This document shows, one piece after another, positions 45,495-51,766 of a stretch of DNA of 64,000 nucleotides. The notes under the pieces are model-generated. The model saw only the letters and a program-made list of their open reading frames with translations. It was not told the DNA's origin and searched no databases. How positions within the stretch are numbered: the stretch's first letter is position 1; every line of letters begins with the position of its first letter. This stretch comes from Rhodospirillales bacterium (lineage in GTDB: Bacteria > Pseudomonadota > Alphaproteobacteria > ATCC43930 > CGMCC-115725): the NCBI GenBank assembly GCA_028291405.1, contig JAQGID010000265.1:62001-126000 (forward strand), given 5' to 3'. A program made the translations under genes and the position numbers.

Positions 45495-45563
45495 CCCTAT
45501 GCCGCGATTGCGGCATTTCCTCCCTAAGCCTCGGGCCGCGCTTGTCGCGGCCCTTTTTCTTTT
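45495..45563 (+). ncRNA. MmgR/alpha-r8 (suhB-family)-like small RNA, copy 1
   Basis: The roughly 70-nt element has three parts. A 5' hairpin is TGCCGC-GATT-GCGGCA (45500-45515). A single-stranded block TTTCCTCCCTAA follows (45516-45527). An intrinsic terminator has stem GGGCCGCG/CGCGGCCC (45533-45553), loop CTTGT and a T-rich run to 45563. The 5' end near CCCCTA is inferred from a weak -10-like CTAGAA about 8 bases upstream. Size, order of parts and the UUUCCUCCCU core match the alphaproteobacterial MmgR (alpha-r8) family as I know it. In Sinorhizobium MmgR restrains PHB granule accumulation. A near-identical element lies at 48745-48810 on the other strand. No CDS fits this interval. Confidence 0.78.
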
Positions 45564-45575
45564 CCGGTTAGGGCT

Positions 45576-46771
45576 TCAGCCGTCGATGACGGGGCCGAAC
45601 AGGACCCACCGCGTGCCGTCGAAGCGCTGCAGCGTCATCTGGTGGATCGGAAAGAAACTGCTGGGGCCGGTGCTGATGGTGATGCCGGGCAGCAGCATCG
45701 GCAGTGCCAGGTCCTTCAGATTCGCGGCCTGGCGCATGACGTTGGCGCGGCTGAGATCGTCGCCGCATTGCTTGAGCACCTGCACCAGCGTCTGCGCGAC
45801 GCTGTAGCCGTAGACGTTGAAATATTCCTGCGGCTTGGACTCCGGCAGGTATTTCGCCACGAAGGCGGCGTAATCGGCATAGGCCGGATCCTTCTGGACG
45901 CCGGGATCGCTCGGATCCTTGAAATAGGCGGCGGCGATGACGCCGGTCGATCTGTCGAGACCGGCGGGCGTCAGCACGGCGTCGACCGAGACCGCCGCGC
46001 TGTTGAGGAATTGCGTCGGGTGCCAGCCGATGTCGAAGGCCTTGCGGATCGCCTGGGCCGCCGCTTTCGGATTCGTGATGTTGACGAAGACGTCGGCGCC
46101 CGAGGCTTGCAAGGCGATGATCTGCGAGTCGACCGTCGCGTCGCTCGCCTCGTACGAAACCTCGGCCACGACGCGGGTCTTGTAGTCGTCGCCGAAGGCG
46201 TTTTTCAGCCCGGCGAGGTAGTCCTTGCCGTAGTCGTCGTTCTGATAGAGGACGCCGACCTTGCCCTTGGAAGGCTCGTCTTGATATGGGCGGCGAAGAC
46301 CTGCGCCTCCGACCGGTAGCTGGGCTGCCAGCCCATCGTCCAGGGAAAGCGCGCGGGATCGCCCCACATCGTGGCGCCGCTGCCGACGAACAGCTGCGGC
46401 ACCTGCTTGTCATTGAGATATTTGCGCACCGCGTTGTTGGTCGGCGTACCGACCGAGCCGAAGAGCAGCAGGGCGTTGCCTTCCTCGACGAGCTTGCGTG
46501 TCTGCTCGAGGGTCTTGGGCGGGCTGTAGCCGTCGTCCAGCGAGTCGAACTCGATCTTGCGGCCGTTGACTCCGCCCTGATCGTTGATCATGCGGAAATA
46601 TGCGGCCGACGCCTTGCCGATCGCCGCATAGGCCGAGGCGGGGCCGCTGTAGGGCATCGTCTGCCCGATCTTGATCGTCGCCTGTGCATCGGCCGCCCTA
46701 AGCGGTTGCGCGAGGATCGCCGCCGTGATCAGCGCCGCCAGCGGAACCGCGGCAAATGCTCCAGTTCTCAT
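45576..46771 (-). pseudogene. Branched-chain amino-acid-type ABC substrate-binding protein, broken by a 1-nt frameshift
   Basis: A periplasmic Leu/Ile/Val-family (Peripla_BP_6) binding protein split into two frames. The first frame (46771 to about 46265) has a signal peptide, TIKIGQTMPYSGPASAYA, and continues to FAAHIK. The second frame (about 46270 to 45576) resumes with GKVGVLYQNDDYGKDYLAGL and ends FDGTRWVLFGPVIDG. Inserting one base in the CCAAGGG run at 46264-46270 restores a continuous product of about 398 aa. The rest is uninterrupted and well conserved, so the lesion is recent or a base-calling error at a short homopolymer. The ribosome site GGGAGGAA is strong. No permease or ATPase genes are adjacent. 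Confidence 0.85.
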
Positions 46772-46842
46772 TGCTTCCTCCCAGGCGTGGTTCGCACTTC
46801 AGGGTGCGTATTGGATCGCAAGACTAGCATGAGCCTCGTCCG

Positions 46843-47019
46843 ATGACGGGGATTCTCTTGACGAGCCGCGTGGTCGGTTCATACTTGGCGTCGTCGCAAA
46901 TCGAGCAGGAGGATGCATCGCATGACCCCGCCGATGACAAGACCCTGAGGCTGCTGACTCTGACCCGGCTCTGCCTAGGCGGAGCGATCGTTCAGGCCGT
47001 TGGAGCCTCACTCTCATAA
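46843..47019 (+). CDS. Possible small protein or sRNA locus with own promoter and terminator
   Basis: A 58-codon frame opens at ATG 46843 and ends in LRLLTLTRLCLGGAIVQAVG plus a few residues. A promoter-like TTGACG (46858) with ATACTT 17 bases later lies inside its 5' end, and a hairpin terminator follows at 47071. Promoter and ORF start do not fit together, so a noncoding transcript from about 46893 to 47105 is an equal possibility. I see no homology to decide. Confidence 0.22.
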   Translation: MTGILLTSRVVGSYLASSQIEQEDASHDPADDKTLRLLTLTRLCLGGAIVQAVGASLS

Positions 47020-47027
47020 GGCCGAAA

Positions 47028-47402
47028 TTAGACCCGATCGTGGATTGGGTGATGGTTCAGCCATCGATCAGAAGCCCCGCCCTCCGTTGGCGGGGCTTCA
47101 CTGTTTTGCGGCGCCCCGACGCGGCGGCGCCAAGCGTGGTATTGCCGCCGGTAGGACGCCAGATCGTCGAGCAGAGCGCCGGGAACGAGTCCGACCGCGC
47201 GGCGCCGGCGGATCGCGCGGATCTGGCGGCGGATCAGCGCGGCAAAGAAGGCGGTTTCGGCTATCGCCCCGGCTTGCCGGAACGTAACCGGATCATAAAG
47301 GTTATATTGGCGTTCCGCTTCCGGAATGGGCCCATCGTAACGCAGCTCCAGCTCATAGAGAGCGCCAGTCTTTCTAAATTCGCTGGAGTTTGGAACGGAC
47401 AT
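47028..47402 (-). CDS. Hypothetical protein, helical and basic
   Basis: A 124-aa frame starting at ATG 47402 (MSVPNSSEF). It reads as a plausible soluble protein: KTGALYELELRYDGPIPEAE, then an Arg-rich helix FFAALIRRQIRAIRRRR and LDDLASYRRQYHAWRRR. The last 25 residues run across the hairpin at 47071-47099, so the true end may be earlier or the frame may be fortuitous. No family recognised. Local base composition at its 5' end is more AT-rich than the neighbours. Confidence 0.45.
   Translation of the reverse strand: MSVPNSSEFRKTGALYELELRYDGPIPEAERQYNLYDPVTFRQAGAIAETAFFAALIRRQIRAIRRRRAVGLVPGALLDDLASYRRQYHAWRRRVGAPQNSEAPPTEGGASDRWLNHHPIHDRV
47071..47099 (+). terminator. Hairpin terminator, best read on the plus strand
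   Basis: GAAGCCCCGCC (47071-47081) pairs with GGCGGGGCTTC (47089-47099) around CTCCGTT, followed by ACTGTTTT. A smaller hairpin GATGG-TTCAG-CCATC precedes it near 47051. The minus-strand side lacks a T-tract. It would end a plus-strand transcript, yet no firm plus-strand gene precedes it. Confidence 0.65.
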
Positions 47403-47410
47403 GATGAAAC

Positions 47411-47440
47411 CCAAAAAAGGCCAATATAACGCCTTTTTGG
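47411..47440. terminator. Bidirectional terminator with A/T-rich arms
   Basis: CCAAAAAAGGC (47411-47421) pairs with GCCTTTTTGG (47431-47440) around a loop CAATATAAC, one A being bulged. On the minus strand it gives a stem followed by a T-run and would end transcription of the lipoprotein gene at 47519-47833. Its loop is part of a longer inverted repeat with 47297-47312. Confidence 0.75.
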
Positions 47441-47518
47441 ATAATTTTCAAGCGAAAACGGGCATGTCCATGGGGCGGAGATCCCGCCCTCCGATTGTCG
47501 CTCGTCGGAAATCCGGCC

Positions 47519-47833
47519 TCAGCGCACCGGGCTGTAGCCCTTTGCCGCCATGCAGGCGGCGAGGGCGCGGTTGCCCTGGCTGCGGCTCGAGGCGGCCATG
47601 TCCGCTTCCTTGGCGCTGAGCGTGCCGGTGCGTTGCCAATCATTGCCGCGGCTGGCGAGGATATCGGCGTTGATCTGGTCTTCCCGCCGCGTCGCCTCGC
47701 GCGCCTGGCGCTCGCAGCGGTCGACGTCCGTCGAGACGGTCGCCGCGCCGACGCCGGGCTTGGCCCAGCGGCTGCTTTCGTCGGCGCAGGCCGTCAGCGC
47801 GACAAGGAGGAGAAGAAAGGTAGCCCGACGCAT
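47519..47833 (-). CDS. Small lipoprotein
   Basis: A 104-aa protein with a short lipoprotein signal (MRRATFLLLLVALTAC, Cys16). The mature part has an even number of extra Cys (RCERQA and AACMAAKGY) that could form a disulfide. The C-terminal ACMAAKGY is typical of many small proteobacterial envelope lipoproteins that end in a Cys-Met-x-x-(K/R)-G-(Y/W) motif. Function unknown. It is divergent from another lipoprotein gene at 47918. Confidence 0.82.
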   Translation of the reverse strand: MRRATFLLLLVALTACADESSRWAKPGVGAATVSTDVDRCERQAREATRREDQINADILASRGNDWQRTGTLSAKEADMAASSRSQGNRALAACMAAKGYSPVR

Positions 47834-47917
47834 GCTGCGCTCTCCGCGATGATCTCCGGTACGACGGCTGCGCCGCTCAACGGAAGATTAACCCTTCGCT
47901 CGCTACAAGGTAAGGCC

Positions 47918-48181
47918 ATGACGTCTTTCCGCACCGTGAGTCTGCTTCTGATCGTCTGCGCGCCGCTCCTCGCCGGCTGCAACGTCTGGCAGACGCGCGC
48001 CGAGTTCGCTGCGCCGGAAAACCGCTGGACGTCGGATCACGCGTCGCCGGTCGCGGTCGACGCGCCGCCGCCTGCAATTCGCACCGTGCATTGCTATCGC
48101 ACGCTGGCGGTCGTCGACTGCTTCGCCGCCAAGCAGGACGATCGCTACTCCGGCTATACCGGAGCCTATCCCACAGACTAG
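47918..48181 (+). CDS. Small lipoprotein
   Basis: An 87-aa protein starting at ATG 47918, with AAGGTAAGG before it. The signal peptide ends in a lipobox LLAGC (Cys near residue 21). The mature part contains VHCYRTLAVVDCFAAKQDD, with two Cys and a YRTL-x-x-x-DC pattern that recurs in small alphaproteobacterial lipoproteins, and ends SGYTGAYPTD. Its last 4 bases overlap, tail to tail, the MarR gene. Confidence 0.82.
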   Translation: MTSFRTVSLLLIVCAPLLAGCNVWQTRAEFAAPENRWTSDHASPVAVDAPPPAIRTVHCYRTLAVVDCFAAKQDDRYSGYTGAYPTD

Positions 48182-48621
48182 GGTTTCGTCGCGGCGGTCA
48201 TGCCGCGATGCGATGCGACGACGGTGCTCAACGCGTCGCGCAGCCGGGCGAGATCGCTCGGGTCGAGGCCGCCGAACAATGCCGCCTCGAGCTCGTCGAC
48301 CTGCCTGTCGCATTTCTTCAGGACCGCCTGACCGTGCAGCGTCAGCTTGACGCGGAGGATGCGGCGGTTCTCCTCGTCCTCCTGCCGCGAGACGAGCTCC
48401 TTGCGCTCCAGCGCCATGATCATCTCGTTCATCGACTGCGGCGTCACCAGGAAGCGTCGCGAGAGGTCGGCGGAGGACAGGTTATCGCGCGTGCTGAGCA
48501 GGCTGAGGACGGTGTATTGCGCGCCGGTGAGCTGGAATTCCTGCAGCCGCTGCTCGAGGCCGGCGCGGACCGCGACTTCGACCATTTTGACGAGATAGAT
48601 CGTCCGGGGTGTCGTCGCCAT
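48178..48621 (-). CDS. MarR-family transcriptional regulator
   Basis: A 147-aa winged-helix regulator. The HTH lies near residues 45-80 (YTVLSLLSTRDNLSSADLSRRFLVTPQSMNEMI). The wing is ERKELVSRQEDEENRRILRVKLT, with the Asp/Arg of MarR wings. A C-terminal dimerisation helix follows. ATG 48621 is preferred; a longer upstream frame is a shadow that runs over the second sRNA candidate. The regulated genes are not obvious. The gap to 48898 holds the sRNA copy 2. Confidence 0.92.
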   Translation of the reverse strand: MATTPRTIYLVKMVEVAVRAGLEQRLQEFQLTGAQYTVLSLLSTRDNLSSADLSRRFLVTPQSMNEMIMALERKELVSRQEDEENRRILRVKLTLHGQAVLKKCDRQVDELEAALFGGLDPSDLARLRDALSTVVASHRGMTAATKP

Positions 48622-48744
48622 CTGCCGGTCGCTGTCCTGGAGTAGGAGAAAGGTCCGCTGCCGTGGCGGGGCCCGCCGCGGCGATGTAAGGTATCCAGTT
48701 ATCGTACCGGTGGGAAAGGAAGATCGTCGCGCAACGCGCGGCGC

Positions 48745-48810
48745 AAAAAGAAAAGGGCCGCGACAAGCGCGGCCCAAGTTTAGGGAGGAAACGCCGAAAC
48801 CGGCGTAGGC
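48745..48810 (-). ncRNA. MmgR/alpha-r8 (suhB-family)-like small RNA, copy 2
   Basis: Read on the minus strand, it has the same layout as the element at 45495. The 5' hairpin is ACGCCG-GTTT-CGGCGT (48806-48791). TTTCCTCCCTAA follows (48791-48780). The terminator stem is GGGCCGCG/CGCGGCCC (48775-48755), with the identical CTTGT loop and a T-rich tail to 48745. A -10-like TATTTT lies just upstream (about 48813-48818). The terminator is identical to copy 1 while the 5' hairpin differs but keeps its shape, which indicates selection on structure. It lies between the MarR gene and the lipocalin-like gene, and no CDS is credible over it. Confidence 0.78.
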
Positions 48811-48898
48811 GCAAAATATGTCATAGTCATTGACCCATTCCAACAGGATTTTGCGGAATGGATGGCAGCCATGCACGAGATGCAGTGGCTTGGTCCGT

Positions 48899-49333
48899 TC
48901 ATGCGAGCTTTTCCCAGGTGATCGTGCGAACGCTCATGACCCCGTCGAGCGGATCGGGCGAGGGCGGCGTCGAGAGCCGCACGCGGTTGCCGTCGAGCAC
49001 CAGGAAGCGCTCCTGCGTGGTGCCCTTCCACGCCTCGTTCCAGGCGATGTCGATCGTGTGGACGACGCGTTCTCCCTCCAAGCGGTAGGTCCCGCCATAG
49101 CTCATCATGCTGGCGAAGAGGGCGGCGCCCTCATCGTGGCCGGCGGCCTTGCCCTGCGGCCCCGTCCGTCCACCCCGCACGATCAGCGTCATCATCCTCC
49201 CCTCGGCGCCATAGGTGATATAGCCCTCGGTCCCTGGTCCCCAGGTGTCGGTCTCGACGCCGGTCGCGACATCGCGGCGGCTGATCGAGATGAGCTTCCA
49301 TGTCCCGACCAGGCTCTTCGCGGCCACCGTCAT
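48899..49333 (-). CDS. Lipocalin-like domain protein
   Basis: A 144-aa protein of the small lipocalin-like family (Pfam Lipocalin_5 type). It opens LVGTWKLISISRRDVATG near residues 8-25, then GTEGYITYGAEGRMMTLIVRGGR near 34-56, and a FLVLDGNRVRLSTPPSP strand near 110. It has no signal peptide. The ligand is unknown. The start overlaps the hydrolase stop as ATGA, making a two-gene unit with a probable shared substrate. Confidence 0.85.
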   Translation of the reverse strand: MTVAAKSLVGTWKLISISRRDVATGVETDTWGPGTEGYITYGAEGRMMTLIVRGGRTGPQGKAAGHDEGAALFASMMSYGGTYRLEGERVVHTIDIAWNEAWKGTTQERFLVLDGNRVRLSTPPSPDPLDGVMSVRTITWEKLA

Positions 49334-50103
49334 CGCGCGAAATCGGCGATCGCCGCGACGAAGTCGTCCTTCTTCTCGATCTGCGGCACATGTCCGCAAT
49401 CGGAGAAAATCTGCAGGCGGGAGCCGGGAATCAGCGACTTGAAGGCCTCGCCGTAGGGCGTCGGAATGACCTTGTCCTGGTCGCCCCAGAGGATCTGCGT
49501 CGGCACGGTGACGCGGTGCAGCCATTTCGCGAGGTGGGGGTTGTAGAGCCGTGGTTGCCACGACAGCTTCGCCATCGTGAAGCTGTTCTGCAGCGCGACG
49601 CGCTGCTCGGCGTCGGAGACCGGCATCGCCAGCATCTGCTCGGCGAGGGCCGGGCTGGCGACGAGGTTGCGGGTCATCTGCTCCGGCGTCCACAGGAAGA
49701 TGTCGCCCTTCGGCACGCCCTCGAGATGGATGCCGGCCGGCGCGACGAGAGTCAGCGTCGCGAGCGGCGCCTGGTCGCGCACCGCCAGCTCCGCGGCGAT
49801 CCAGCCGCCGAGAGAAGTGCCGACGAGGTGGACCTTGCCGAGCTTCTCCCGCTCGATGAAATCCAGATAGAAATAGGCAAGGTCGCCGACGTTCTCGAGC
49901 CAGGGCGGGGTGTCGGACCGTCCGAAGCCGGGGTGCTCAGGAACGATCACCTCGTAGCGGTCGGCGAGATCCGCCATGAACGGTGCCCACCGCGCCGCGC
50001 CGCCGGCGCCGTGCAGGAAGAGCAGCTTCTCGCCGGTGCCGGCGCGGTTCACGCTCAGCTTGCAGCCGTCGATGTCGATGAACTCGTGCCTCGCCTCGGC
50101 CAT
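49330..50103 (-). CDS. Alpha/beta hydrolase (MhpC/BphD-like)
   Basis: A 257-aa hydrolase. The oxyanion motif is LFLHGAGGAARW near residue 28, the nucleophile elbow VGTSLGGWIAAE near 95, the acid Asp in LWGDQDKVIPTP near 206, and the base His in SDCGHVPQIEK near 234. These match the meta-cleavage-product hydrolase and esterase superfamily. Given the oxygenases in this window, a role in ring-cleavage product hydrolysis is possible but unproven. Translationally coupled to the lipocalin-like gene. Confidence 0.9.
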   Translation of the reverse strand: MAEARHEFIDIDGCKLSVNRAGTGEKLLFLHGAGGAARWAPFMADLADRYEVIVPEHPGFGRSDTPPWLENVGDLAYFYLDFIEREKLGKVHLVGTSLGGWIAAELAVRDQAPLATLTLVAPAGIHLEGVPKGDIFLWTPEQMTRNLVASPALAEQMLAMPVSDAEQRVALQNSFTMAKLSWQPRLYNPHLAKWLHRVTVPTQILWGDQDKVIPTPYGEAFKSLIPGSRLQIFSDCGHVPQIEKKDDFVAAIADFAR

Positions 50104-50187
50104 CCGAACCCCCCGCGCCGCGTCTTGTCGATCGCCGACAGTACACGGTCTCGGAGATCGTCCGGCGTGAAAATGCGCGCCGGGCGG

Positions 50188-50631
50188 TCAGTTCAGCTTG
50201 GCGTAATCGAAGACGGGGGCGTTCTTCAGATCGTCCTTGGACATGTTGACCGTGAACTTGGCCTCGTTCCCGAGCTTGATCCCGGTGATCGGGACCACGA
50301 TGCGCTTTTCGCCGATGCCGAGCAGGCCGCCGACCGAGAGGATCGCGCCGGTCACCGCAGCATGCTCGCGGTCGATCAGCAGATCGTCGATCTTGCCGAC
50401 GCTCTCGCCGCCGGAATAGACATCGCTGCCGATCAGCTTGCTGGCCCGGGCGGAGTGCGCCAGGGCGGCACCGTCGATGCCGGCCACGGCGGCAGACGGT
50501 GCGGCGGATTCGGTCGTCGCCGTCTGCGCTTGGGCGGAAGCCAGGAGCGCGCAGGACAGGGCGAGACCGGTCAAGGTTGCACGAATGAGGGATCTCGAAG
50601 CCGGCGTCGGCTCGGGTTGCGTCGCGATCAT
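50188..50631 (-). CDS. Exported PRC-barrel domain protein
   Basis: A 147-aa protein with a signal peptide (hydrophobic LTGLALSCALLASAQAQ, cleavage near residue 36). A single PRC-barrel domain covers residues about 65-145: KLIGSDVYSGGESVGKIDDL, HAAVTGAILSVGGLLGIGEK, IVVPITGIKL. Exported PRC-barrel proteins are common in soil alphaproteobacteria and are often linked to stress, but the role is not known. Strong GAGGAG ribosome site. Confidence 0.9.
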   Translation of the reverse strand: MIATQPEPTPASRSLIRATLTGLALSCALLASAQAQTATTESAAPSAAVAGIDGAALAHSARASKLIGSDVYSGGESVGKIDDLLIDREHAAVTGAILSVGGLLGIGEKRIVVPITGIKLGNEAKFTVNMSKDDLKNAPVFDYAKLN

Positions 50632-50712
50632 GGCTTCTCCTCTGGATTGCCCAAAGGAGAACGCAGGGCGTCGGAAAAAATCCCGCCGAACGCCCGGCGC
50701 GGCGCGCGCCCG

Positions 50713-51750
50713 TCAGGAACCCTTGGCCGGCTCGACGAGGTCCGCGAGCTTCGTCTGCATCGCTTTGGTCTTGTACGCGAGGACGGAGAAGGTCCAGTTC
50801 TGCGTCTTGGCGGCGATGTCGGCGGCCTCCGTGGCGGCCTTGTCGGTGCCTCTGGCGGCGAGGCGGAGCCAACTCTTGCCGTCCTTGTCGAAGGCATCGC
50901 CGGTCACCGTCAGCCCGTCGAAGGTCACCCATTCGGCATGCGCGACGCCCTCGCTCGGCACCGGCTGCTCGGCGGCGGGGCGGACGTCGACCAGGTCGAG
51001 CCCGTTGAGGATCTCGGCCGGCTCCGAGATCGCCGTGTCGCTCTTGAACTTGGCATCCGCGGGAGCGCCGTCGACGGCGAATTTATCGCCTTCCTTGTCG
51101 CGCTTGATGACGAGGCGTGAGCCGTCGGCGTGGGTCAGCGTCACCTTCTGGATGCGGGAATTGTCGATGCTGACGAGCTTGTGGTCGAGCCAGTCGGCGG
51201 AGTCGGTCGGCAGATCGACCGAGCCCTGCGCCAGCCAGGATTGCGCGTCCGCCGGGTGACGGATGTAGAGCCCGTCGGTGCCGCTGCCGAGGCGGTCGGG
51301 ACGGCGCTTGCCGACGATCAGCTCGCCCAGCTTCTTGCCCGCGGCATCGTCGAGCTCGACCAGGCGGGCGTGCCCGCCGTCCTTGCCGGGCTCCTCGACG
51401 TCGAGCCGGTCGTAGAGCTTGGGCTCCTTCGTCTTCGGCTCGACCAGCTTGAGCTCGGAGAAGCCCAGCAGCACGGGGACGATCTTGGATTTGTTGGCAG
51501 GGTAGCCGCCGCGTTCGGCGACGTGCCAGACCGCGGCCTCGCCGCTCCCCTCGAGCGTCAGCGTGACGCCGCCCTCGCCGGTGATCTTGATCGCTGCGAC
51601 GTCGCCGATCTTGCTCGCGAGACCGGACAGGACCGGCTCGCCGACGTGCGCGTCGCTGCGGCTACGCGGCGCATTGGCGACGACGGCGACGGCCCCGGCC
51701 GCGACGAGGATGGTCACGGCGACGAGGGTGACGAGACCCTTCGATTGCAT
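50713..51750 (-). CDS. DUF4340 protein, fourth component of a GldG-type ABC system
   Basis: A 345-aa protein with one N-terminal membrane helix (LVTLVAVTILVAAGAVAVVA) and a large extracytoplasmic part. DUF4340 hallmarks are the WHVAERGGYPANKSKI region near 75, GKLGELIVGKRRPD near 140, and YIRHPADAQSWL near 162, with further repeats of the same fold. ATG 51750 starts 16 bases after the GldG-like gene stop. In many genomes this family closes a gldA/F/G-like operon. Function is unproven; gliding is not implied here. Confidence 0.88.
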   Translation of the reverse strand: MQSKGLVTLVAVTILVAAGAVAVVANAPRSRSDAHVGEPVLSGLASKIGDVAAIKITGEGGVTLTLEGSGEAAVWHVAERGGYPANKSKIVPVLLGFSELKLVEPKTKEPKLYDRLDVEEPGKDGGHARLVELDDAAGKKLGELIVGKRRPDRLGSGTDGLYIRHPADAQSWLAQGSVDLPTDSADWLDHKLVSIDNSRIQKVTLTHADGSRLVIKRDKEGDKFAVDGAPADAKFKSDTAISEPAEILNGLDLVDVRPAAEQPVPSEGVAHAEWVTFDGLTVTGDAFDKDGKSWLRLAARGTDKAATEAADIAAKTQNWTFSVLAYKTKAMQTKLADLVEPAKGS

Positions 51751-51766
51751 GTCAGATCTCCGCTGC

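Noticed and set aside
46799-47017. 72-codon minus-strand frame upstream of the binding-protein pseudogene
   Set aside because: Basic, low-complexity translation without ribosome site, lying over the promoter side of the pseudogene.
47001-47060. tRNA-like segment with CTCATAA resembling a CAU anticodon loop
   Set aside because: The flanking bases do not pair as an anticodon stem and there is no 7-base T-loop or acceptor stem.
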